From Aquibacillus rhizosphaerae (GTDB lineage Bacteria > Bacillota > Bacilli > Bacillales > Amphibacillaceae): a stretch of DNA of 39,041 bases. Both the position numbers and the translations under genes were made by a program. Numbering within the stretch: position 1 is the stretch's first letter; each line of letters opens with the position of its first letter. The notes beneath the pieces were generated by a model. That model was not told the DNA's origin. It did no database searches and saw nothing but the letters and a program-made list of their open reading frames with translations. Below are positions 17,510 to 25,531 of the stretch, piece after piece. The stretch is from the NCBI RefSeq assembly GCF_030282825.1, contig NZ_JASTZU010000049.1, positions 1 to 39,041 on the forward strand, given 5' to 3'.

Positions 17510-17540
17510 TTGACAACATGTTGTAACATATAGGTATGAA
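17510..17540 (+). promoter_or_regulatory. Candidate promoter/operator upstream of the two-component system
   Basis: A consensus -35 TTGACA at 17510-17515 is followed 19 bases later by TATGAA (17535-17540). Overlapping the -35 is the perfect 12-bp palindrome ACAACATGTTGT (17513-17524), a plausible operator. The leader to the kinase gene would be long (about 270 bases). Confidence 0.35.
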
Positions 17541-17591
17541 TAGTATGTAATTATTTTGTAAGTCTTGGATAAAGGCTTATATGAAGAATTT

Positions 17592-17617
17592 TTAAGCGGA
17601 TTTATGATAGCGCTTAA
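17592..17617 (+). repeat. Inverted repeat TTAAGCG / CGCTTAA
   Basis: Two perfect 7-bp arms at 17592-17598 and 17611-17617 are separated by 12 bases. Arm spacing suits binding of a dimeric regulator. It lies about 200 bases before the sensor kinase start. Confidence 0.4.
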
Positions 17618-17814
17618 TCAATACATTTAAACCTTTTACTGAGAATTTTATATTCATTCAGTTCAGTTAATTTGTTTTATTTTCTTCAAAGCATGATTAC
17701 TTGAATCTGCAAAAATACTAATAGAGGTTCTTCTTCTGCATTTTTGTAGTGTGGTAAGTGTGATTATTTAAGATGAAAGTTACTGAAGACATCATGAGAT
17801 AGTGGGGATTTTCA

Positions 17815-19623
17815 ATGCACTTATTTGATAAAGTATTCTCTATATTTGACGACATGAAAGTTAGATACAAGCTATTAGGTATTTACATCATTGTTACCTT
17901 GGTACCAATTCTATTAGTTGGAATTTATTTGAATTATGGAATGAGGGAAGTCGTTCTAAATAATACATTAAGCGAAACTAATGCAAATATCGACAAGTTA
18001 GAACTGCAATTAAATAATATTATTGATCGTGCTACAAATATTTCTGATTTAATTTATATTAATAAAGATTTGGAATCACTGCTTCTTGAAGAATATGAAA
18101 ATAATCTAGAAATATACAATGCGTATAATCGATACCCAATTTTTGATGAGTATTTGAAATATTATAATGAAATCGAAAATATCCAATTTTTTATGACGAA
18201 AAAGATGATTACTAATTCATATTTTGTTCATGCCGATCAAGAAATTAGAAAAGAAGATTGGTACCAGCAAGCGCTGAGTAAAAAGGGATATGTAACTTGG
18301 CTTTATAAAGAAGATATTTGGACAAAGAAAGAATATATGACCTTAACAAGGGCAGTTTATGCAAGTGATAACAGCTTGCTAGGTATTTTATGTATTTATA
18401 TATCACCGGACAGTTTACGAGAACTATCATCTAATGAGGTCTATGATGCTTATATATCTTTAAATAATGAAACAATTGTTCATAATAAAAACCGTGATTT
18501 AATTGGAACAAAACCATCCTTTTTAGCTCATCTTTCAAATGAAATCAATAGTGAAAGTTTTGTTTTAGATACAAGCTATTTAAATGAACAAGTGAAAATA
18601 AACGTTCGATCTTTTCAACCACAAAAAGCACTAGATACGAGCGTGCAAATTTCTACAATAATTCCAGTAGAAGATGTCATGCGCGAACCTAATATTGTTA
18701 TTATAAAAGGATTTATCGTTATCATCGGCAGTATACTTATATCTATTATATTAATCATTCTTTTTATTCGATCATTTGATAGAAGGTTGCATGAATTAAA
18801 ACATGCAATGAATAAAGTTTCTAAAGGAAACTTTAATATACGTAAACAAATAGCTGGTAAAGATGAAATTGGTGAAGTGTACCGCGAACTCTATATCACC
18901 GCTGAAAGTATAAAAAAACTAATCAATGAAGTCTATGTTCATAAAATAAAAGAAGAAAGGTGGAAACGTAAGCAGAAAGAATCCGAGTTTAAAATGTTAG
19001 CAAGTCAAATCAACCCTCACTTTCTTTACAATACACTTGAAATGATTAGAATGAAAGCATTTATAAATAAAGATGTAGAAGTTGCCAACAGTGTGAAGCT
19101 ACTAAGTAAAATTATGAGATCCAGTTTAGAAAGAACGGATAAACCTATACCGTTAGAAAAAGAAATTGATTTAGTAAGCACGTACCTAAAGATTCAAAAA
19201 CTACGATTTGGGGATAAGATAGATTATGATATTGAGACAAATTGTAATATCGAAAATTATATGGTATTTCCACTATTACTCCAACCAATTGTTGAAAATT
19301 CAGTCATCCATGGAATTGAGAATAAAGAAGGAGAAGGGCAAATTAAAATTGATATTTTTGAAGATAATACTAGTTTAGTAATCCAAGTTAAGGATAACGG
19401 AGTAGGTATAACAGAGCCTAAATTGGATAAATTGAAGTTCCGTTTAAGTGAATCAGAAGAACAACAGTCTACTTCTAACCGAATCGGCGTTTTTAATGTT
19501 CATCAAAGAATCAGGTTGCATTATGGTGATTCCTATGGTCTGAGAATTAAAAGCGAAGTCAATAAGGGTACATCTGTCACGCTTCATTTACCGTTGTGGA
19601 AAGGACAAGATAGCGATGCGTAA
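17815..19623 (+). CDS. YesM-like sensor histidine kinase
   Basis: This is the membrane sensor of a two-component pair. TM1 (about residues 20-40) and TM2 (about 293-320) enclose an extracellular sensing region of about 250 residues with Cache-like character. A HAMP linker (about 320-375) leads to a His_kinase domain with SQINPHFLYNTLE, where His402 is the phospho-acceptor. The ATPase domain (about 490-595) contains PIVENSVIHGIE (N box), VKDNGVGI (G1) and GTSVTLHLPL. This architecture is the one paired with LplABC-type importers and YesN-like regulators in Bacillus and Paenibacillus. The RBS is GTGGGG. The 3' end overlaps the regulator gene by 8 bases. It probably senses extracellular oligosaccharide or liganded binding protein, which is inference. 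Confidence 0.92.
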   Translation: MHLFDKVFSIFDDMKVRYKLLGIYIIVTLVPILLVGIYLNYGMREVVLNNTLSETNANIDKLELQLNNIIDRATNISDLIYINKDLESLLLEEYENNLEIYNAYNRYPIFDEYLKYYNEIENIQFFMTKKMITNSYFVHADQEIRKEDWYQQALSKKGYVTWLYKEDIWTKKEYMTLTRAVYASDNSLLGILCIYISPDSLRELSSNEVYDAYISLNNETIVHNKNRDLIGTKPSFLAHLSNEINSESFVLDTSYLNEQVKINVRSFQPQKALDTSVQISTIIPVEDVMREPNIVIIKGFIVIIGSILISIILIILFIRSFDRRLHELKHAMNKVSKGNFNIRKQIAGKDEIGEVYRELYITAESIKKLINEVYVHKIKEERWKRKQKESEFKMLASQINPHFLYNTLEMIRMKAFINKDVEVANSVKLLSKIMRSSLERTDKPIPLEKEIDLVSTYLKIQKLRFGDKIDYDIETNCNIENYMVFPLLLQPIVENSVIHGIENKEGEGQIKIDIFEDNTSLVIQVKDNGVGITEPKLDKLKFRLSESEEQQSTSNRIGVFNVHQRIRLHYGDSYGLRIKSEVNKGTSVTLHLPLWKGQDSDA

Positions 19624-21133
19624 AGTATTAATTATTGATGATGAACCTATTGTTAGAGAAGGATTAAAAAGCGTTATTACTTGGGAAGACTTTGGTTATA
19701 AAGTTTGTGGTATCGGAACAGACGGAAGAGATGGCTTGAATAAAATTCGTCAACTTCAACCAGACTTAGTGCTAATCGATATTCGTATGCCAGGATTTTC
19801 AGGGATAGATATCATCCAACAAATTAAAAATGAAGGTTACATGACTAAATTCATCATACTATCAGGATATTCTAGTTTTTCATATGCAAAAGAATCAATG
19901 AAACTAGGAATCTCATCGTACTTATTGAAGCCAATTGACGAGAATGAGTTAATTCATGCAGTTAATAAAGTCTCTGAAGAAATCGAAAAAGAAGAGAAAA
20001 TTTATAATCAGTTGTCGCTTTTCAAGAGAATAAATGAAGAACAGTCTTTTAAAAAAATGTTAGAAGGCAAGTGTAATGAGATTGAAACCAGTATGCTAGT
20101 TGACTTTGAACAAAGTTCGATACAAGTTGCCCGAATATTATATGAAGAAACGAAATGGGCAACCAATTGGATTATAAAAAAAGTTGAACAAAAACCTAAT
20201 CATATAAAGATGGTTACAAAAGATAATCATTTCCATCTGCTATTTATAGAGGAAGAACAAGCGGAAGTAAAGGTGTTTCTTACGGAGTTGATAACGGAAT
20301 TAACCCGACTTGGAAGTACCCACTGTAATGTATTACTTGGTAACCAAGTTATTGGACCTAAAGAAGTTTCATTATCATACAAACAAACAAAAAAATTAAT
20401 GGATGTACATTTTTGTTATAGCAAACAACACTTGATAAGTTTTGATATGTTACAAGCTGAAAATTCAAACGTATCTTTTGTTGAAATACAAAACAAATTA
20501 TGCCGTTTTATGGAATTTCAAGAATCAAATAACTTAAATAATGAATTAGAAGAAATAGAAAAGTATTATCAGCATACATGTTTCTCACAAGAAAAAATTA
20601 AGGCTGAATTAATTGATTTCACAATATCTATCTTTAGCACTATAAAGCAAAATCACCCATCAATAACATGTACGAAAAAAGAAGATTTGGTAGATCAAAT
20701 TTTTAATCAGTCAAGTTTACAAAGTTTAATAGGCTACATTTATGATGAGTTAATCAATCTAAGTCAAAGTATAAACGTTCATACTTCAAATAGAAATACA
20801 ATAGATAAAATTAAAGATTATGTAAATCAGTACTATTATGAAGAAGATTTAAACTTAAAGGTGTTAGCTGATTTGTTCAATTATAATAGCTCGTATCTTG
20901 GAAAAAAATTCAAGAAACAAACTGGCGAATATTTTCATACCTATTTGGACATTGTTCGAATTAACAAAGCGAAAGAGGCGTTAACAAAAGGGGAAGAAAA
21001 GGTTTATGAAATATCTGAAAAGATAGGATATTGTAACATTGATTACTTCTATAAGAAGTTCAAAAGATATGAAGGAATCAGTCCAAAAGAGTATCAAAAA
21101 AGTATCAGAAATGATACAAACAGCAGATGCTAA
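19616..21133 (+). CDS. YesN-like AraC-family response regulator
   Basis: The 505-residue regulator partners the upstream kinase, with which it overlaps by 8 bases. The N-terminal receiver domain (1-125) has IIDDEP, phospho-acceptor Asp55 in LIDIRMPGFSG, and Lys in LKPID. A central region of about 270 residues, as in YesN proteins, has no obvious catalytic motif. The C-terminal ~100 residues form a double helix-turn-helix AraC domain (IKDYVNQYYYEEDLNLKVLA... through IGYCNIDYFYKKFKRYEGISPKEYQ). It should activate the importer and glycosidase genes on both sides. The next gene begins at or just after its stop. Its DNA site cannot be told from this sequence alone. Confidence 0.92.
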   Translation: MRKVLIIDDEPIVREGLKSVITWEDFGYKVCGIGTDGRDGLNKIRQLQPDLVLIDIRMPGFSGIDIIQQIKNEGYMTKFIILSGYSSFSYAKESMKLGISSYLLKPIDENELIHAVNKVSEEIEKEEKIYNQLSLFKRINEEQSFKKMLEGKCNEIETSMLVDFEQSSIQVARILYEETKWATNWIIKKVEQKPNHIKMVTKDNHFHLLFIEEEQAEVKVFLTELITELTRLGSTHCNVLLGNQVIGPKEVSLSYKQTKKLMDVHFCYSKQHLISFDMLQAENSNVSFVEIQNKLCRFMEFQESNNLNNELEEIEKYYQHTCFSQEKIKAELIDFTISIFSTIKQNHPSITCTKKEDLVDQIFNQSSLQSLIGYIYDELINLSQSINVHTSNRNTIDKIKDYVNQYYYEEDLNLKVLADLFNYNSSYLGKKFKKQTGEYFHTYLDIVRINKAKEALTKGEEKVYEISEKIGYCNIDYFYKKFKRYEGISPKEYQKSIRNDTNSRC

Positions 21134-21153
21134 ATAGTTTGAGAGGGATGCTT

Positions 21154-21825
21154 ATGTCAACACCAATGATGGATAGGCCAATTTATATGATGACAAAATA
21201 TATGTATGCTTTTTTTGTTACAAATTTATATTTCCTTCTTTGTAACCTACTTTTTTTTATCGTTTACTTTTTAGCAGACTTTACTTTTCAAAATATTATA
21301 CTGTTTTATTTAACCATGATTCCAATGGGTCCTTCCATAACTGCAGTTTTGTCTGCGATGGGAAAGTTAGTCAGAGAAAAAGATGTATCCCCATCGATAG
21401 AATTTTGGAAGGCCTACAAGCGTAATTTTTGGGTAACAATGAAGTATTGGTTTATACAATTAACAATTATATTTATTTTAATCATTGATATTTACTATGC
21501 TACTACAAGAATTAATTTTATATCTCCGTTATTTTTTTTATTTCTGCTTGCCAGTTTATTTGTAATGATGTATGCGCTACCAGTAATTACTCGGTTTGAA
21601 GTGAAACTGAAAAATTTACTTATTGTTTCGATTTATTCTAATTTCAAATTTTTTAAAACTACTGTTTTAAATGTTTCGAGTATCGTTGCATTTGGATTCA
21701 CTTTTTATTTTTTTCCAAGTATAGGGTCATTATTTTTTGTAAGTCTCATCGGATTTTTTATAATGTTTAATTTACAAGTTCCATTTAGACACATGGAAAA
21801 TGAAATGTCTGAGAAAAATAAATAA
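21154..21825 (+). CDS. DUF624 (YesL-like) integral membrane protein
   Basis: This protein of about 223 residues has four to five strongly hydrophobic helices and the N-terminal pattern of DUF624/YesL proteins, including a conserved PMGPSITAVLSAM stretch after the second helix. YesL-type proteins recur beside YesMN and LplABC genes in Gram-positive glycan loci; their role is not established. I choose the ATG at 21154 because GAGAGGG (21141-21147) stands 6 bases upstream. The earlier in-frame ATG at 21127 overlaps the regulator gene. It is the third gene of the run kinase-regulator-DUF624-DUF4340. Confidence 0.82.
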   Translation: MSTPMMDRPIYMMTKYMYAFFVTNLYFLLCNLLFFIVYFLADFTFQNIILFYLTMIPMGPSITAVLSAMGKLVREKDVSPSIEFWKAYKRNFWVTMKYWFIQLTIIFILIIDIYYATTRINFISPLFFLFLLASLFVMMYALPVITRFEVKLKNLLIVSIYSNFKFFKTTVLNVSSIVAFGFTFYFFPSIGSLFFVSLIGFFIMFNLQVPFRHMENEMSEKNK

Positions 21826-21849
21826 GATGATTTAATTGGAGGGTTATTC

Positions 21850-23223
21850 ATGAAACGTCGTACGTATACGGTAGGTCTTGTAATAAGTGTGTTTTTTTTA
21901 GTGGGATCATTATTGTTTTTTTCTAACCGATTAGACAGTTCTACAGAAAAAGAGCCTACTGAAAAACTAGAATCATTAGTAGTAGCTCATGAAGAGATTG
22001 AAGAGATTCATATTTTAAACGAAGATAATGAAGTAACCTTAGACAAAGCAATGAATGGGCAATGGAGTGGTCAAAATTTAGATAGAAAGTCAAACAAAGA
22101 AAAAATAAATGAGACCGTAAATAATATTTTTTCTTTAAGCGGAGAAAAAATAGATATAAGTAAAAAAGATGCTGGTTTGCAAGATTCAACTTTTACCATT
22201 GAACTGCTTGACTCATCAGAAGAAACACAAACAGTTTCTATTGGAAATATGAGTGAGAATGGACTTTATTATTTTGTATCTTCATCAGGTAAGGAAGGAG
22301 TTTTTGAAGTTGATGCTACGTTAATACAAGAAATTCCATTGACGAACTATGAAATTATGGATAATAAAATAACGAGTATAACACCGGAAGCTGTTAATCA
22401 CTTTGTTATTAATAATGGAATTCAAACGATTGAGCTAAAACCTGAGTCGCCGTACGATGAAGCTGAAGTTAGAACTAACTTAAGTGGTTGGTTCATGCAT
22501 CAACCTTATAATTCTATTTACAGTGTAAATTATAATAAAATGAAGGATATGATTTATGGAGTTGAGAATTTACAATTTAAAGAAATAGTTGCTAAGGATG
22601 AAGAAAACCTTAGTCAATATGGTTTAAAAGATGAGGACTTTACGATTTTTTTGAAGTCGGATAGTGAAAGCGAGACTATTTTAATAGGGGATCCATCCAG
22701 TGGAAATGCTTATTATGCAATGGTAGAAGGGGAACAGACTATATTTACCATTGAGAAAAAAGCATTAGAACCATACAGTTATCAAGCATTTGATATTGCG
22801 GAGAACTTCGTTAAAATACTAGCAATAGATGTTCTCAAGCAAATAGAGATTAAAGATTCAACACATCATATTACAATCAAGATAGAGCATGAAGAAAATA
22901 GAAAAGAAGCAGCAACTTCCACTTTTAAAGTAAATGGATCGATAGTGAAAGATAAGTCTTTTAGAGATTTATATAAAGAAATTGCCGGTCTTAGCGTAGA
23001 TAAGGAAGTAAGCGATGCGACATATCAAGAACCAGAAGCAACGATAAAATATACAATCAAAACACAAGAGGAACAAGAAAAAGAAATAGTGATAGAATTT
23101 GTTCCTTATAATGAAGATAGTTATGCGGTGTTTATAAATAATTCAGTAGATTTTCTAATTGCTAAAGAATCTATTTTAACATTGATTGAATCAGTATCAG
23201 CTTTAGAAGAAAAGGCATCCTAA
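21850..23223 (+). CDS. DUF4340 domain protein, single-pass membrane or exported
   Basis: This is a 457-residue protein with one N-terminal hydrophobic helix (about residues 8-26) and a long extracytoplasmic part of repeated beta-rich units. The segments resemble each other: IEEIHILNEDNEVTLDKAMNGQW, ITPEAVNHFVINNGIQTIELKPES and VLKQIEIKDSTHHITIKIEHEE. Between them are NVLQYGLKD-like pieces (LSQYGLKDEDFTIFL). That pattern is the DUF4340 domain, known from GldG-type ABC transporter partners, but here it sits in a sugar-import locus. The RBS is TTGGAGGG, 25 bases after the DUF624 gene. It is followed by a strong terminator, closing the regulatory operon. Function unknown; a cell-surface accessory of sensing or import is a guess. 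Confidence 0.75.
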   Translation: MKRRTYTVGLVISVFFLVGSLLFFSNRLDSSTEKEPTEKLESLVVAHEEIEEIHILNEDNEVTLDKAMNGQWSGQNLDRKSNKEKINETVNNIFSLSGEKIDISKKDAGLQDSTFTIELLDSSEETQTVSIGNMSENGLYYFVSSSGKEGVFEVDATLIQEIPLTNYEIMDNKITSITPEAVNHFVINNGIQTIELKPESPYDEAEVRTNLSGWFMHQPYNSIYSVNYNKMKDMIYGVENLQFKEIVAKDEENLSQYGLKDEDFTIFLKSDSESETILIGDPSSGNAYYAMVEGEQTIFTIEKKALEPYSYQAFDIAENFVKILAIDVLKQIEIKDSTHHITIKIEHEENRKEAATSTFKVNGSIVKDKSFRDLYKEIAGLSVDKEVSDATYQEPEATIKYTIKTQEEQEKEIVIEFVPYNEDSYAVFINNSVDFLIAKESILTLIESVSALEEKAS

Positions 23224-23240
23224 TAAAATAAGGATAAAAA

Positions 23241-23287
23241 AAGAGTTCTTGTAACTAAAAATGTTTAGTTGCAAGGATTCTTTTTTA
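23241..23287 (+). terminator. Strong rho-independent terminator after the regulatory operon
   Basis: A 19-bp stem (AAGAGTTCTTGTAACTAAA paired with TTTAGTTGCAAGGATTCTT, three G-U pairs) closes on a 4-base loop and is followed by a T run. Confidence 0.92.
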
Positions 23288-23396
23288 TTTGATTCATATT
23301 TATAAGAAATGCAGTGAAATTATGTGTGAAATAACCAGTAAGAATTAGCCATAGCTAATTTATACATGATTTTTAGTCTAATTTAACGTGTGTTAT

Positions 23397-23412
23397 ATGT
23401 AACCGTTTTCTT
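23397..23412 (+). promoter_or_regulatory. CcpA catabolite-responsive element (cre) of the importer operon
   Basis: ATGTAACCGTTTTCTT matches WTGNAANCGNWNNCWW at all specified positions. A possible -10 TAAAAT (23414-23419) overlaps its downstream flank, so bound CcpA would block the promoter of the ABC transporter genes. Confidence 0.75.
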
Positions 23413-23492
23413 TTAAAATGTAACTAAGGGAGTTATCAAAAGAACTTAATGACAAACAGTACTTTGTATTTACTCAGTAAGGAGAGAAGTAT

Positions 23493-24497
23493 ATGGGGAA
23501 ATCTATTAGCGAAGTTAGTGGACAGTCGAATAATCCTTTATTTAAAAACCAAGTTGGAATGAATAAGAAGCCACCAATTAACCCAAAGAAAAAAGGTTTT
23601 TGGAAAAGAGCAAGTAGACAAAAAGCATTGATTTTAATGTCTTTTCCATTTGTTATTTGGTTAATTGTATTTAAATATATACCAATCGGTGGTTGGTTAA
23701 TGGCATTCCAAGACTACAAACCACAATTCGGAATGTTTGATCAAGAATGGGTAGGGCTTCAACATTTTAAAGATTTATTCCAAGAGCCAATGTTCTATCA
23801 AGCGTTAGAAAATACACTAGGAATGGGTATTCTCGGTCTAGTATTCGGAACATTGTCTGCAATAACATTTGCATTATTACTAAATGAAGTAAGATTAATA
23901 ACCTTTAAGAAACTGACTCAAACAATTTCATATTTACCGCACTTTGTCTCATGGGTTATTGGTGCCAATATTGTTATAACGATGCTGGCTCAAGAAGGGG
24001 TAATTAATAACATCTTGGTAGGACTGGGCTTAATAGATAGCCCAATTGGATTTATGTCAAATCCCGATTTGTTTTGGGGAATCGTAACTGTTGCTGATGT
24101 ATGGAAAGAGACAGGGTGGAACGCAATTATTTATTTAGCTGCTATGGCTGGGGTGGACCCACAATTATATGAGGCTGCTAAGGTTGACGGTGCAAGTAGA
24201 CTAAGACAAATGTGGCATATTACTTTACCAAGTATCAGGCCCGTCATTATTGTTTTATTAATATTAAGTATTGGAAATCTTATCAACATTGGTTTTGAGA
24301 AACAAATGCTATTAGGTAACAACGTTGTTGCAGATAAAGCACTTGTGATTGACTTATACGCACTTGATTATGGTATTGGTATGTTCCGTTATTCCTTTGG
24401 TACGGCAATTGGTATTTTTAAATCAGTTATTAGCGTTATACTTATTTTAATTTGTAACCAATTCGCCAAAAAGATTGGCGAGGGGCGTGTCTTTTAA
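23493..24497 (+). CDS. ABC sugar transporter permease, LplB-like
   Basis: The 334-residue inner-membrane permease has six predicted helices. Its cytoplasmic ATPase-contact (EAA) loop reads YEAAKVDGASRLRQMWHITLP. The soluble N-terminal ~45 residues are basic and polar, ending in KKKGFWKRASRQ just before TM1, as in LplB/YtcP-type oligosaccharide permeases. It pairs with the permease gene 92 bases downstream and the binding lipoprotein after that. No ATPase gene is present, so a shared MsmX-type ATPase encoded elsewhere is expected. The RBS is AAGGAGAGAAG. A cre box lies upstream. The family is certain; the oligosaccharide is inferred from the neighbouring enzymes. Confidence 0.92.
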   Translation: MGKSISEVSGQSNNPLFKNQVGMNKKPPINPKKKGFWKRASRQKALILMSFPFVIWLIVFKYIPIGGWLMAFQDYKPQFGMFDQEWVGLQHFKDLFQEPMFYQALENTLGMGILGLVFGTLSAITFALLLNEVRLITFKKLTQTISYLPHFVSWVIGANIVITMLAQEGVINNILVGLGLIDSPIGFMSNPDLFWGIVTVADVWKETGWNAIIYLAAMAGVDPQLYEAAKVDGASRLRQMWHITLPSIRPVIIVLLILSIGNLINIGFEKQMLLGNNVVADKALVIDLYALDYGIGMFRYSFGTAIGIFKSVISVILILICNQFAKKIGEGRVF

Positions 24498-24589
24498 TAG
24501 ATATAAGATTTCAGCTAGTAGGTAAAGGGTATGCGGGAAGAGAATCTATCCATACTATTTTCCTAAGCTTTTAAGGAAGGGGAAGAAAT

Positions 24590-25480
24590 ATGAAAAAAGA
24601 TTTCAAGAAGTGGACATTCTTTGACATTGTTCTTGTTTTATTCATGGTATTTGTACTGATTATCACATTGTATCCATTTCTGAATATATTAGCTATTTCA
24701 TTAAACAATGCCGTAGATACAGCAAAGGGAGGCATACATATTTGGCCAAGAGAATTTACCTTTGCAAATTATAAGGAGATATTTGGAAGCAATGATCGAT
24801 TGTTACAAGCATTTTTTATGTCCGTATTAAGAACAGTGGTTGGTACTGTTACTGGAGTTATAGCGAGTACCATGCTTGCTTATACATTAAGCCGAAGGGA
24901 TTTTGTCTTCAATAAACAAGTTGGTTTTTTACTTGTTATAACCATGTTTGTGAGTGGTGGGTTAATTCCTGAATACATGTTAATTAGACATCTTGGTTTA
25001 ATTAATGAGTTTGCAGTTTATATTTTACCAATGTTAATCTCTGCCTTTAACGTAATCATTATCCGCTCATTCATGGATAATATACCACCAGCCTTAGAAG
25101 AATCGGCTAAAATTGACGGAGCAAATGATTTTACGATTTTCTGGAGAATTATTGTACCTTTATGCTTACCAGTCATCGCAACAATTGCTTTATTTTTGGC
25201 TGTCGGTCAATGGAATAGTTGGTTTGATACGTACTTATATGCAAGATCAAACGAGAACCTAACTACATTACAATTTGAACTAATGAAAATACTAGATAAT
25301 GCTAATATTTCAGGAGGTGATGTTACTTCACAAAATGCACAAGTAATAGCTGATCAGACAAATCCACAATCTATAAAAATGGCAATCACAATTATTGCAA
25401 CGGTTCCTATTTTGTTAGTTTATCCTTTCTTGCAGAAATACTTTGTAACAGGTTTAACATTGGGTGCTGTTAAGAGTTAG
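24590..25480 (+). CDS. ABC sugar transporter permease, LplC-like
   Basis: The 296-residue second permease of the importer has six helices and the EAA loop EESAKIDGANDFTIFWRIIVP. The N-terminus DIVLVLFMVFVLIITLYPFLN and the end FVTGLTLGAVKS are typical of YtcP/LplC-type permeases. It forms a heterodimer with the LplB-like protein. The RBS is AAGGAAGGGG. The downstream gene is the cognate binding lipoprotein. Confidence 0.93.
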   Translation: MKKDFKKWTFFDIVLVLFMVFVLIITLYPFLNILAISLNNAVDTAKGGIHIWPREFTFANYKEIFGSNDRLLQAFFMSVLRTVVGTVTGVIASTMLAYTLSRRDFVFNKQVGFLLVITMFVSGGLIPEYMLIRHLGLINEFAVYILPMLISAFNVIIIRSFMDNIPPALEESAKIDGANDFTIFWRIIVPLCLPVIATIALFLAVGQWNSWFDTYLYARSNENLTTLQFELMKILDNANISGGDVTSQNAQVIADQTNPQSIKMAITIIATVPILLVYPFLQKYFVTGLTLGAVKS

Positions 25481-25531
25481 GTATTAATGAAAAATTATTA
25501 TAAGTGTGTTAAATGAAATGGAGGAGAATAT

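Larger units (their letters stand above)
17240..17814 (+). other. 575-bp intergenic region with orphan RBS and regulatory palindromes
   Basis: A strong AGAAGGAGGG lies at 17241-17250, followed only by a 14-codon TTG reading frame (17254-17298), so it may mark a lost gene. A weak hairpin, GTTAGGGA / TCCCCAAC, occurs at 17407-17430. Farther on are a TTGACA with an embedded palindrome and an inverted repeat, listed separately. A longer reading frame through 17202-17393 looks non-coding, so I see no real gene here. Confidence 0.5.

Noticed and set aside
17604-17619. cre-like ATGATAGCGCTTAATC before the sensor kinase
   Set aside because: It misses the specified A and C positions of the consensus, so I list only the inverted repeat.
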